DNA of 64,000 nucleotides from Lewinellaceae bacterium (lineage in GTDB: Bacteria > Bacteroidota > Bacteroidia > Chitinophagales > Saprospiraceae), in assembly GCA_020636225.1 (NCBI GenBank), contig JACJYI010000002.1, positions 558,001-622,000 of the forward strand. Direction: 5' to 3'. Shown in pieces: positions 25,317 through 33,238 of the stretch. The notes below the pieces were generated by a model. It ran no database searches and was not told where the DNA came from. It saw nothing but the letters and a program-made list of their open reading frames with translations. A program made the translations under genes and the position numbers. How positions within the stretch are numbered: the stretch's first letter is position 1; each line of letters starts with the position of its first letter.

Positions 25317-27308
25317 TCACAAACCTGACGTTCTGTAGGTCCGGGCATACTCTTCGAAAAACGCCATGGATTCGGGATTCCTCAATGCATCCATGCTGGC
25401 AGATTTTTCCATGGGGATACCCATCAACAATTTCTTGACCGGGGCTTCCAGTTTCTTTCCGCTGATCGTATAAGGGATATCGGGACACTGGACGATCACA
25501 TCCGGAACATGCCTTGGGGTATACTCTCGCTTCAGCAGTCCATTGATCTGGTCCATCAATGATTGGTCCAGTGCAGTGCCCTGATCCAGCTTGACAAAAA
25601 GAGGCATGAAATGCCGGCCATCTTCATGTTCGATATTCACGATCAGGGCATCCAGCACACCAGGAACCTTGTCCACCGCCCTGTAGATCTCGGCTGTGCC
25701 GATCCGTACCCCATGTCGATTGAGGGTCGCATCCGATCGACCATAGATGACCACACCACCCCTCGGCGTGATGCGGATATAATCCCCATGCCGCCATACG
25801 CCTTCAAAATGTTCGAAGTAACTGTCGCGATATCGACTGCCATCAGGATCATTCCAGAAATACACCGGCATGGATGGCATGGGACGGGTAATGACCATTT
25901 CGCCCAGCTGGTCAACCACTTCATGGCCATCATCATCCCAGGCATACAAGGCGCATCCCAGGGCCCGGCATTGGATCTCGCCTTCATAGACCGGCAGGAG
26001 CGGATTACCACCCACGAACGCGGTGCAGACATCTGTCCCTCCACTCATGCTGCACAACCAAATATCCCTGCCGACCGCCTCGTAGATCCATCTGAATCCC
26101 TCGGGAGGCAATGGTGACCCCGTCGAACTGATGGACCGCAAGGCTCCCAGATCCACTTCTTTTCCCGGGTTGATGCCGGCTTTCATACAGGCCAGGATGT
26201 AGGGGGCCGAAGTGCCAAAATGATGAATGCCCCCTTCACTGGCCATGGTCCACAACACGGAAAGGTCCGGATAGCCCGGACTCCCGTCATACAGGACGAT
26301 GGTCGCTCCGACCAGCAGGGAGGCCTGGACAAAGTTCCACATCATCCAACCGGTGGTACTGAACCAGAAGAAACGCTCTCCCGGCTTGACATCGTTGTGA
26401 AACCACAGATACTTGTAGTGTTCCAACAGGACGCCACCGTGGGAATGGGTGATCGCCTTGGGTTTGCCTGTCGTGCCCGAGGAGTAGAGCACCCACAACG
26501 GATGATCGAATGGCACCGGGGTGATGGAAATGTCCTCCCCGGTTCCTGACTGGCAGATGGTTTCCCACTTGATGACCGGCAAGGCTCTATTCAGTGTCGC
26601 CTCATTGTCCAGATAGGGGATCAGGATAATCTCCTCCAGACCTGGCATTTGGGCAGCCATCTCCAGGATGACATCTCCCTTGGGAAATGGCTTTCCATTG
26701 TACTGATATCCATCTACGGTGATCAGTACCTTGGGTTCGATCTGGGCAAACCGCTCGATCACTGAACCAGCGCCAAAATCCGGACTGCACGAACTCCAGA
26801 CCAGCCCCATGGAGGCACACGCCATCAGGCAAGCCGTTGCCTCGGGTATATTGGGCAGGAAGGCGACGACCCGGTCACCGCTGGTCAATCCAAGGCGTTG
26901 GAAATGCTGTTGCAGGGCCGCCACCTGTTGTCGCAACTCAGGCCAGGACACCTCCCTGAGTGAGTGGCGCTCAGATTGGAAGAGAATGGCCGGTTGACCA
27001 GGCACGGCTCCTCTCAGCATATGTTCGGCATAGTTCAGGGTTGATCCCGGAAACCAGGCGGTGCCGGGCATCTGTTCCGAATCCCACACTTGTCGATAAG
27101 GGGAATGGGCTTTGACCGGGATATATGACCAGAATATCGACCAGAAGGCCTGAGGATCTTCCACTGACCAGTTCCAGAGAGCGTTGTAATCCTCAAAATG
27201 AAGATCGTGGGTCACTGAGAGCCACCTCATAAAGGCCATCAAATTGCTGTTCTCGCTGAAGGATGAACTGGGAGACCAAAGTGGGACTGCAGAATGAACC
27301 ATTTCCAT
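25317..27308 (-). CDS. aacS: Acetoacetyl-CoA synthetase
   Basis: 663 residues from the ATG at 27308; the frame extends to 27404 but that overlaps the promoter at 27325-27332. It is an AMP-forming acyl-CoA synthetase with YSSGTTGKPKAITHSHGG near 275, FFWFSTTGWMMW, SGGTDVCTAFVGG and GRSDATLNRHGVRIGTAEIY. PLWSPSSSFSENSNLMAFMRWL at the start and the long N-terminal domain are characteristic of acetoacetate-CoA ligase rather than acetyl-CoA synthetase. It activates acetoacetate with ATP and CoA, as in ketone body, leucine or PHB-related metabolism. The divergent neighbour is an acyl-CoA carboxylase biotin-carboxylase subunit, in keeping with branched-chain or acyl-CoA metabolism. Confidence 0.92.
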   Translation of the reverse strand: MEMVHSAVPLWSPSSSFSENSNLMAFMRWLSVTHDLHFEDYNALWNWSVEDPQAFWSIFWSYIPVKAHSPYRQVWDSEQMPGTAWFPGSTLNYAEHMLRGAVPGQPAILFQSERHSLREVSWPELRQQVAALQQHFQRLGLTSGDRVVAFLPNIPEATACLMACASMGLVWSSCSPDFGAGSVIERFAQIEPKVLITVDGYQYNGKPFPKGDVILEMAAQMPGLEEIILIPYLDNEATLNRALPVIKWETICQSGTGEDISITPVPFDHPLWVLYSSGTTGKPKAITHSHGGVLLEHYKYLWFHNDVKPGERFFWFSTTGWMMWNFVQASLLVGATIVLYDGSPGYPDLSVLWTMASEGGIHHFGTSAPYILACMKAGINPGKEVDLGALRSISSTGSPLPPEGFRWIYEAVGRDIWLCSMSGGTDVCTAFVGGNPLLPVYEGEIQCRALGCALYAWDDDGHEVVDQLGEMVITRPMPSMPVYFWNDPDGSRYRDSYFEHFEGVWRHGDYIRITPRGGVVIYGRSDATLNRHGVRIGTAEIYRAVDKVPGVLDALIVNIEHEDGRHFMPLFVKLDQGTALDQSLMDQINGLLKREYTPRHVPDVIVQCPDIPYTISGKKLEAPVKKLLMGIPMEKSASMDALRNPESMAFFEEYARTYRTSGL

Positions 27309-27324
27309 CAGGATTGCTTTGTTG

Positions 27325-27332
27325 CGAAAGTA
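27325..27332 (-). promoter_or_regulatory. -7 element of aacS
   Basis: Minus-strand TACTTTCG, one base from TAnnTTTG, 16 nt before the ATG at 27308. It supports the shorter aacS start. Confidence 0.5.
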
Positions 27333-27415
27333 AGTGGTTTGATCCATCCCGGGAAATCTGCCGGCCTCCTGCCTGAACCATCGAGAATGGCTATTTTGCG
27401 CCAAGATTGAGATCT

Positions 27416-28888
27416 ATGAAAAAAATCCTGGTTGCCAATCGCGGGGAGATCGCCTTGCGCGTCATGCGGACTGCACGGCGTATGGGTATTCAAACGGTTG
27501 CCGTCTACAGCGAAGCTGACCGGAATGCCCCGCACGTCCGATTTGCCGACGAGGCCTATCTGCTGGGTCCTGCACCCTCCAATGAGTCCTACCTGAAAAT
27601 GGACAAGATCCTGGAAATCGCTCTGAGGACCGGAGTAGATGGTATTCATCCGGGATACGGCTTTCTCAGTGAGCAGGCCGTTTTTGCGGAGAAGGTCGAG
27701 CGGGCCGGCATTGCTTACATCGGTCCCAAACCTCATGCCATCGAGGTCATGGGTAGCAAGCTGGCCGCGAAGGAAGCGGTCAAGCCATTTGATATCCCAA
27801 TGGTGCCGGGATCGGCACACGCTATCACGGACCCGGAAGAAGCCCGGCAACTGGCCGATCAGATTGGTTATCCGATCCTCTTGAAGGCATCCGCTGGCGG
27901 AGGAGGCAAGGGCATGCGGATCGTGGATCACGCAAACGACCTGGCCTCACAACTGGATCGAGCCTCCAGTGAAGCCCTGGCAGCATTTGGCGATGGTTCG
28001 GTCTTCCTGGAAAAATACGTCCGATCCCCACGTCATATTGAGGTCCAGATCCTGGCCGACACCCATGGGAATACGGTTTATCTCTTCGAGCGTGAGTGCT
28101 CGGTGCAACGCCGCCACCAGAAGGTGGTCGAGGAGGCACCTTCAAGCTTTGTCACTCCGGAAGTCCGAAAAGCGATCGGAGAGGCGGCCGTGAGGGTTGC
28201 CCAGGCCTGCGGATACGTCAATGCCGGCACGGTCGAGTTCCTGATGGATGAGCACCGGGCATTCTATTTCCTGGAGATGAATACCCGGTTACAGGTAGAG
28301 CATCCGGTAACGGAGATGATCACCGGACTGGATCTGGTGGAATGGCAGATCCGCATTGCCCGAGGGGAGCCGCTCGGCTTCACCCAGGAGGATCTGGCCA
28401 TTCGGGGGCACGCCATCGAACTCCGCGTCTATGCCGAAGATCCGGAATCCAATTTCCTGCCCAGTACCGGCACCTTAATCACGTATAGCGAACCTTCCGG
28501 AGAAGGCATCCGGGTGGACAGTGGATTTGAAGAAGGCATGGAGGTTCCCGTCTACTATGACCCCATGCTGGCCAAGCTCATCGCCTATGGGCAGGATCGG
28601 GAAGAAGCCCGTCAACGCCTGATCAAGGCCATACAGGAGTATGATGTCGAAGGGGTGGCGACCACACTACCCTTCGGCTTGTTCGTTGCCCGGCATGACG
28701 CGTTCATTTCCGGAAACTTCGATACGCATTTCGTGCCGAATTACTTTACATCTGACTCCATCGCTGATATGCGGGAACCAACCGCAAGGGCTGCTGGAAT
28801 CCTGGCGGCCTACCTCCATCATCAGGATGGATTGCGCCTCAAGCTGACCCACGACCAAAACCCCCATTGGTACGAAAAACGACGTTAG
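27416..28888 (+). CDS. accC: Biotin carboxylase subunit of acetyl-/acyl-CoA carboxylase
   Basis: 490 residues from ATG 27416; an in-frame TTG at 27407 is a less likely start. The N-terminus KKILVANRGEIALRVMRTAR is the family signature. The ATP-grasp domain shows KASAGGGGKGMRIV (about 158-171), ERECSVQRRHQKVVEEAPS, and FLEMNTRLQVEHPVTEMITG with the metal-binding glutamate and asparagine. AccC is usually about 450 residues; the longer C-terminus resembles the biotin-carboxylase subunits of propionyl- or other acyl-CoA carboxylases. There is no biotin-carrier domain (AMKM motif) here, nor a carboxyltransferase gene nearby, so the partners are elsewhere. Its stop overlaps the convergent tpiA stop by 4 bp. 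TATTTTGC at 27392 is a possible weak -7. Confidence 0.92.
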   Translation: MKKILVANRGEIALRVMRTARRMGIQTVAVYSEADRNAPHVRFADEAYLLGPAPSNESYLKMDKILEIALRTGVDGIHPGYGFLSEQAVFAEKVERAGIAYIGPKPHAIEVMGSKLAAKEAVKPFDIPMVPGSAHAITDPEEARQLADQIGYPILLKASAGGGGKGMRIVDHANDLASQLDRASSEALAAFGDGSVFLEKYVRSPRHIEVQILADTHGNTVYLFERECSVQRRHQKVVEEAPSSFVTPEVRKAIGEAAVRVAQACGYVNAGTVEFLMDEHRAFYFLEMNTRLQVEHPVTEMITGLDLVEWQIRIARGEPLGFTQEDLAIRGHAIELRVYAEDPESNFLPSTGTLITYSEPSGEGIRVDSGFEEGMEVPVYYDPMLAKLIAYGQDREEARQRLIKAIQEYDVEGVATTLPFGLFVARHDAFISGNFDTHFVPNYFTSDSIADMREPTARAAGILAAYLHHQDGLRLKLTHDQNPHWYEKRR

Positions 28889-29643
28889 CGAATACCCAGC
28901 AAGGCGGCAAATTGATCCGGATCCAGACTGGCTCCGCCAACAAGGCCTCCATCGATATCCGGACAAGCGAACAGGCTGGCCGCGTTTTCCGGCTTGACAG
29001 ATCCACCATACAGGATCCTGATGGACGAAGCAACAGCTTGTGTATACAGTCTGGACAGCGTTTCCCGGATATGTTGATGCATGTCCTGCGCATCTTGAGG
29101 TGAGGCTGTCTTTCCTGTACCGATCGCCCAAACGGGTTCATAGGCGATCACCAGCCGGTCCAGTGCATGTTGTGGGAAGTCGGCCAGTCCACGAACCACC
29201 TGCCGGGCCACAACCTCCATGAACTGGCCGGATTCTCGCTCCTCAAGGGTCTCTCCGACACAAAGGATCGGTTGGAGATCCGAGTCAATGGCACGCCGCA
29301 TTTTCCTGGAAATCAGGTCATCCTGCTCCTGGAACAACGTTCGACGTTCGGAATGTCCGACAAGCACCCAACCCGCATGACAATCCCGGATCATCGGTCC
29401 GGATATCTCCCCGGTGTACGCACCGGCCCCTGCCTCATGCAAGTTCTGACCGCCCCATTGCAGTAGATTCCCCTGTTCATCATTGGCCAGGGCTGCCAGG
29501 GCAGTGAACGGAGGAAAGATGATGACCTCTTCCACCAGTTGTGCCAGATCATGATGACGGCTGAATGACCTCAACCAGTTTCTGCCCTCCTCAATGGTCA
29601 TATTCATTTTCCAGTTGCCGGCGACGATCCGTTTCCTTGCCAT
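28885..29643 (-). CDS. tpiA: Triosephosphate isomerase
   Basis: 252 residues, normal length. Catalytic residues are all present: K12 in GNWKMN, H97 in LVGHSERR and E169 in AYEPVWAIGTGK, with phosphate-binding ILYGGSVKPENA and GGLVGGASLD at the end. It interconverts dihydroxyacetone phosphate and glyceraldehyde 3-phosphate in glycolysis and gluconeogenesis. The promoter -7 box (29660-29667) leaves a very short leader, and GGAGG lies 13 nt before the ATG. Monocistronic; its 3' end overlaps the convergent accC by 4 bp. Confidence 0.97.
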   Translation of the reverse strand: MARKRIVAGNWKMNMTIEEGRNWLRSFSRHHDLAQLVEEVIIFPPFTALAALANDEQGNLLQWGGQNLHEAGAGAYTGEISGPMIRDCHAGWVLVGHSERRTLFQEQDDLISRKMRRAIDSDLQPILCVGETLEERESGQFMEVVARQVVRGLADFPQHALDRLVIAYEPVWAIGTGKTASPQDAQDMHQHIRETLSRLYTQAVASSIRILYGGSVKPENAASLFACPDIDGGLVGGASLDPDQFAALLGIR

Positions 29644-29659
29644 GGGTGGTATTTTCCTC

Positions 29660-29667
29660 CAAAGGTA
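29660..29667 (-). promoter_or_regulatory. -7 element of tpiA
   Basis: Minus-strand TACCTTTG, exact TAnnTTTG, 16 nt before the tpiA ATG. Confidence 0.6.
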
Positions 29668-29763
29668 ATCACTGGTGTGTCGGGGTTCCGGGAACCTCTT
29701 CTGCCCGTCGTGAAAAAATTAACCTTCCAATGCTGCAAAACTTTCGAATTTGGAGGTTTGACT

Positions 29764-30663
29764 ATGGAATTTGGAAAAGTAGATCAAGTACAGGGGATAG
29801 ACTTTCAATTGCCCGGAGATCATCCGCTATGCGAACGCATTCTTCGCACGAATCCACCGTCCGATCATGTTCCCTGGTTGCTCGGCCTGACTGGATGGGG
29901 GGAGCCTTCCTGGCGTGGTGACGTGTATCCACCCGTTTGCAAACCGGCATACTTCCTTCGCACGTATGCCCTGTCCTATTCCTGCGTGGAATTGAACAGT
30001 ACCTTCTATCACATTCCCTCATCGGAGCAGATCCAATCGTGGGCTAAGCAGGTACCCCCCGATTTTCGATTCTACCCCAAGGTCTGGCAGGGTATCAGTC
30101 ATCGAAAGGGATTCTCCCCTACCCTGATCCCCATGTTCCAGGAAGCCATGAAGGGTTTTGGCCGGCATCTGGGAGCTTGTTTTCTGCAACTTCCGCCGAC
30201 GATCGATGAGACCAACCTTCCCTGGCTGACAGATCTGTTGACGCAATGGGATGCTGGTCAGCAATTGTTCCTGGAGATCAGGAACCCGGACCTGATCCGC
30301 AGTGAGATCCTGCTGGATCTGCTCCAGAGCCTGCGAATTGGTCTTGTCTTGACGGACGTTCCCGGGCACCGGGATCTGGCTCACATGTGTCTGACGACAC
30401 CGTCGTTCCTGTTGCGCTTCGTCGCGGCCAATGAGGAAGACATCGATCGGGCCAGGATCCGGGATTGGTGTCAACGGCTGGGGCAATGGGCCTCAAATGG
30501 ACTGCACCAAGCGATCGTGTTTTGCCATACAGCTGACAATCTTCATGCTCCGCATTTATCCAGGACCTGGCTGGAAGAAAGCCAGGACTTCGGGATTTCT
30601 TTGAATTCCGGCAAAACACCCTTAGATTATCGGGTCACGAACCAAAAAACACTGTTTGAGTGA
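29764..30663 (+). CDS. DUF72-family (YecE-like) protein
   Basis: 299 residues from the ATG at 29764, which is preceded by a GGAGG 7 nt upstream, unusual for this phylum. The protein shows the DUF72 TIM-barrel pattern: LGLTGWGEPSWRGDVYP near the start, YALSYSCVELNSTFYHIPS, FRFYPKVWQGISH and FLQLPPTIDE. The biochemical role of the family is not established. Its stop TGA overlaps the ppk1 start codon (TGATG), so the two are translationally coupled and perhaps related to the same stress or phosphate response. The frame is open upstream to 29677, but that extension has no family similarity. Confidence 0.88.
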   Translation: MEFGKVDQVQGIDFQLPGDHPLCERILRTNPPSDHVPWLLGLTGWGEPSWRGDVYPPVCKPAYFLRTYALSYSCVELNSTFYHIPSSEQIQSWAKQVPPDFRFYPKVWQGISHRKGFSPTLIPMFQEAMKGFGRHLGACFLQLPPTIDETNLPWLTDLLTQWDAGQQLFLEIRNPDLIRSEILLDLLQSLRIGLVLTDVPGHRDLAHMCLTTPSFLLRFVAANEEDIDRARIRDWCQRLGQWASNGLHQAIVFCHTADNLHAPHLSRTWLEESQDFGISLNSGKTPLDYRVTNQKTLFE

Positions 30664-32738
30664 TGGCCAGGGAACCCTACATGCATCGTGATATCAGCTG
30701 GCTATCCTTCAATGAACGAGTTCTACAGGAGGCTGAGGACAAGCAGAATCCGCTTTTCGAGCGGATCAAGTTCATGGCCATCTACTCCAATAATCTGGAT
30801 GAATTCTTTCGGGTCCGTGTGGCCAACCATCGAAATCTCCTGCGGGTAGGTAAAAAAACCAAGGCCCAGCTGGATTATGATCCCAAGGACCTGATCAAGG
30901 AGATCAAGGAGATCGTGAACCTGCAACAGGAACGATTCACCCGGATCTTCAATGAGGAATTGCTACCGGAGTTGAGTGAGCACAGGGTACAGATGATCCG
31001 GCATACCGATCTCGACGAGGATCAGAAGACATTTATCGATCAGTACTTCAACAACAACATGCTGCCCTATGTACAGCCTGTCCTGTTGGTCAAGAACAAG
31101 ATCCGGCCATTTCTCAACAATGCCGCCCTCTACCTGATCGTGGTCCTCCGCGACAAGTCTCGTTCGGAACATCACCGGGACTATGCCATCATCAAGATCC
31201 CCTCGGATCACATCCCCAGATTCATCATCCTGCCCGAGACAGGTGGACAACGCTATGTGATGATGCTTGACGAACTGGTTCGGCACAGTATTCCATGGCT
31301 GTTTCCTGGGTATGATATCCTCGACAGTTTCTCCATGAAACTGACCCGGGATGCCGAGCTGTATATCGATGATGAATTCTCGGGAGATCTGATCGAGAAG
31401 ATCAAGAAAAGTCTGACGAACCGGAACATCGGACCTGCATCGCGTCTGGTCTATGATCGCAACATCGACAACAGGACCTTGAACTTCCTCCAGGAGATGT
31501 TCGAACTGGAATCCATTGACCTCTTTCCGGAAGGTCGGTACCATAACAACATGGATTTCTTCAAGTTTCCTGATTTTGGTATGACCCACCTGAAGCTGGC
31601 CGACCTGCCTCCGCTCCCGTTTGAACCACTGGAGGGTGCCAGGGATTTCTTTGCCCGCATTCGTTGGCGGGACTACCTGATCAACCCTCCATATCATGCA
31701 TATGAATCCGTGATCCAGTTCTTTGAACGGGCGGCTGCCGATCCCGATGTTACCCATATCAAATTGGTGCAATACCGGGTCGGAGCCCAGTCGAGGATCA
31801 TGTCGGCCTTGAAGGAAGCGGTCCAGAACGGCAAGCAGGTGACTGTGTTCATTGAAGTCAAGGCGCGATTCGATGAGGAGGCCAACCTCCGCTGGGGTGA
31901 GGAACTGGAACGAAACGGTGTCACGGTGCATTACAGTTTCCCTGGATTGAAGGTCCATGCCAAGCTGGCCATGGTGAGGCGGATCGAGAAAGATGGCCCG
32001 ATCATGTACACCTATCTCAGTACCGGAAATTTTCATGAGGGTACAGCTAGGGTCTATTCCGATCTGGGACTGTTTACTGCCGATGAACGGATCACCGGGG
32101 AAGTCGCCCAGGTATTTTCCTTCCTGGAGACAGTGAAATTACCTGAGCAGGGATTCGAACACCTGTTGGTCGGCCAGTTCAACCTGGTGGATACGCTCAC
32201 GGAACTGATCCATGAAGAAGTCCGACTGGCCAGGCTCGGTCTTCCGGCAGAAATCTGCCTGAAGCTGAATTCCTTGCAGGATCCTTTTCTCATCCATGAG
32301 CTCTATCAGGCGTCCCAGGCAGGCGTGCGTGTGCGGATCATTGTCAGAGGTATCTGTTCGCTCATTCCCGGGGTTCCGGGCCTGAGCGACAATATCGAGG
32401 CGATCAGTATTGTCGACCGGTTCCTCGAGCATACCCGGGTCTTCTTTTTTCACAATCAGGGCGACCCCAAGATCTATATCTCCTCTGCTGACTGGATGGT
32501 GCGCAACCTCTACTATCGCATCGAGACCGCTTGTCCGATCTACCATCCCGCCATTCGGGAAATCCTGATGGATCTCTTTGAAATCCAGTGGAATGACACA
32601 TTGAAAGCCAGGATCATTGACGAACATCAGACCAATGCATTCCGCCGACCGGAAAAATCGATCGCGCTTCGTTCCCAACATGAGACCTATTTTTACTTCA
32701 AACGGAGAATTGACACAGGTGCAACAAAATCATCCTGA
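30663..32738 (+). CDS. ppk1: Polyphosphate kinase 1
   Basis: 691 residues, normal for PPK1. The N-terminus HRDISWLSFNERVLQEAED and SNNLDEFFRVRV are signatures. The autophosphorylated histidine is H432 in GLKVHAKLAMVRR (E. coli H435 equivalent). A second conserved region reads LSTGNFHEGTARVYSDLGLFTAD, and SSADWMVRNLYYRIE is in the C-terminal PLD-like domain. It reversibly polymerises the gamma-phosphate of ATP into polyphosphate. The ATG overlaps the stop of the DUF72 gene by one base; a GTG one codon upstream is less likely. Confidence 0.97.
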   Translation: MAREPYMHRDISWLSFNERVLQEAEDKQNPLFERIKFMAIYSNNLDEFFRVRVANHRNLLRVGKKTKAQLDYDPKDLIKEIKEIVNLQQERFTRIFNEELLPELSEHRVQMIRHTDLDEDQKTFIDQYFNNNMLPYVQPVLLVKNKIRPFLNNAALYLIVVLRDKSRSEHHRDYAIIKIPSDHIPRFIILPETGGQRYVMMLDELVRHSIPWLFPGYDILDSFSMKLTRDAELYIDDEFSGDLIEKIKKSLTNRNIGPASRLVYDRNIDNRTLNFLQEMFELESIDLFPEGRYHNNMDFFKFPDFGMTHLKLADLPPLPFEPLEGARDFFARIRWRDYLINPPYHAYESVIQFFERAAADPDVTHIKLVQYRVGAQSRIMSALKEAVQNGKQVTVFIEVKARFDEEANLRWGEELERNGVTVHYSFPGLKVHAKLAMVRRIEKDGPIMYTYLSTGNFHEGTARVYSDLGLFTADERITGEVAQVFSFLETVKLPEQGFEHLLVGQFNLVDTLTELIHEEVRLARLGLPAEICLKLNSLQDPFLIHELYQASQAGVRVRIIVRGICSLIPGVPGLSDNIEAISIVDRFLEHTRVFFFHNQGDPKIYISSADWMVRNLYYRIETACPIYHPAIREILMDLFEIQWNDTLKARIIDEHQTNAFRRPEKSIALRSQHETYFYFKRRIDTGATKSS

Positions 32739-32742
32739 AGGC

Positions 32743-32774
32743 TTGCACGATTCAATTGGTAGGTTGTATATTTG
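32743..32774 (+). promoter_or_regulatory. Bacteroidota-type promoter of tRNA-Gly
   Basis: -33 TTG at 32743-32745, a 21-nt spacer and an exact -7 TATATTTG at 32767-32774. It is the most complete promoter of this type in the window. Confidence 0.7.
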
Positions 32775-32813
32775 CCGTCCGAATAGCCAATGGGCCAATT
32801 CAATTTCTTGATT

Positions 32814-32886
32814 GCGAAAGTAGCTCAGCTGGTAGAGCACAACCTTGCCAAGGTTGGGGTCGCGGGTTCGAATCCCGTCTTTCGCT
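32814..32886 (+). tRNA. tRNA-Gly (GCC)
   Basis: Acceptor GCGAAAG pairs with CTTTCGC at 32879-32885. The anticodon arm CCTT-GCC-AAGG gives anticodon GCC, and the T-loop is GGTTCGAATCC. 73 nt, with CCA encoded at 32887-32889. Confidence 0.97.
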
Positions 32887-32888
32887 CC

Positions 32889-32923
32889 AAAGGGTGACCG
32901 AAACCGGTCACCCTTTCTTTTTT
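32889..32923 (+). terminator. Intrinsic terminator after tRNA-Gly
   Basis: AAAGGGTGACCG-AAAC-CGGTCACCCTTT hairpin followed by CTTTTTT. Confidence 0.92.
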
Positions 32924-32938
32924 CTGGATGTCAACACC

Positions 32939-32946
32939 TATCTTTG
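32939..32946 (+). promoter_or_regulatory. -7 element of tRNA-Leu
   Basis: Exact TATCTTTG ending 8 nt before the mature tRNA, so transcription should begin almost at the 5' end of the tRNA. Confidence 0.55.
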
Positions 32947-32954
32947 ATGCCCTT

Positions 32955-33039
32955 GCCCGGGTGGTGAAATGGTAGACACGAAGGACTTAAAATCCTTTGG
33001 CCAGCAATGGCCGTGCGGGTTCGAGTCCCGCCCCGGGCA
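32955..33039 (+). tRNA. tRNA-Leu (UAA)
   Basis: Acceptor GCCCGGG pairs with CCCGGGC at 33032-33038. The anticodon loop CTTAAAA gives UAA. A long variable arm and T-loop GGTTCGAGTCC are present. 85 nt, class II. Confidence 0.96.
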
Positions 33040-33046
33040 CACGAAC

Positions 33047-33073
33047 AGCCGGATTCCAATCCGGCTTTTTTTT
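33047..33073 (+). terminator. Intrinsic terminator after tRNA-Leu
   Basis: AGCCGGATT-CC-AATCCGGCT hairpin followed by a run of T. Confidence 0.92.
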
Positions 33074-33238
33074 ATCCTGATGTCCTGCGGATGAGTAGCG
33101 GATTTCCTTCAGGATGAGATCGCGGATCCTGGCATTCATCCTCAACCTGCACGATCAACTTGCCAATTACAATGCGATCTCCATGATTTCATGGCAGACG
33201 GTCCATCACCCGATCCTGATCCTAAAACCTTTGCAGGT

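Noticed and set aside
33074..33238. A gene in the gap between tRNA-Leu and the M1 peptidase
   Set aside because: Only a short frame antisense to the peptidase 3' end; no start, motif or promoter supports it.
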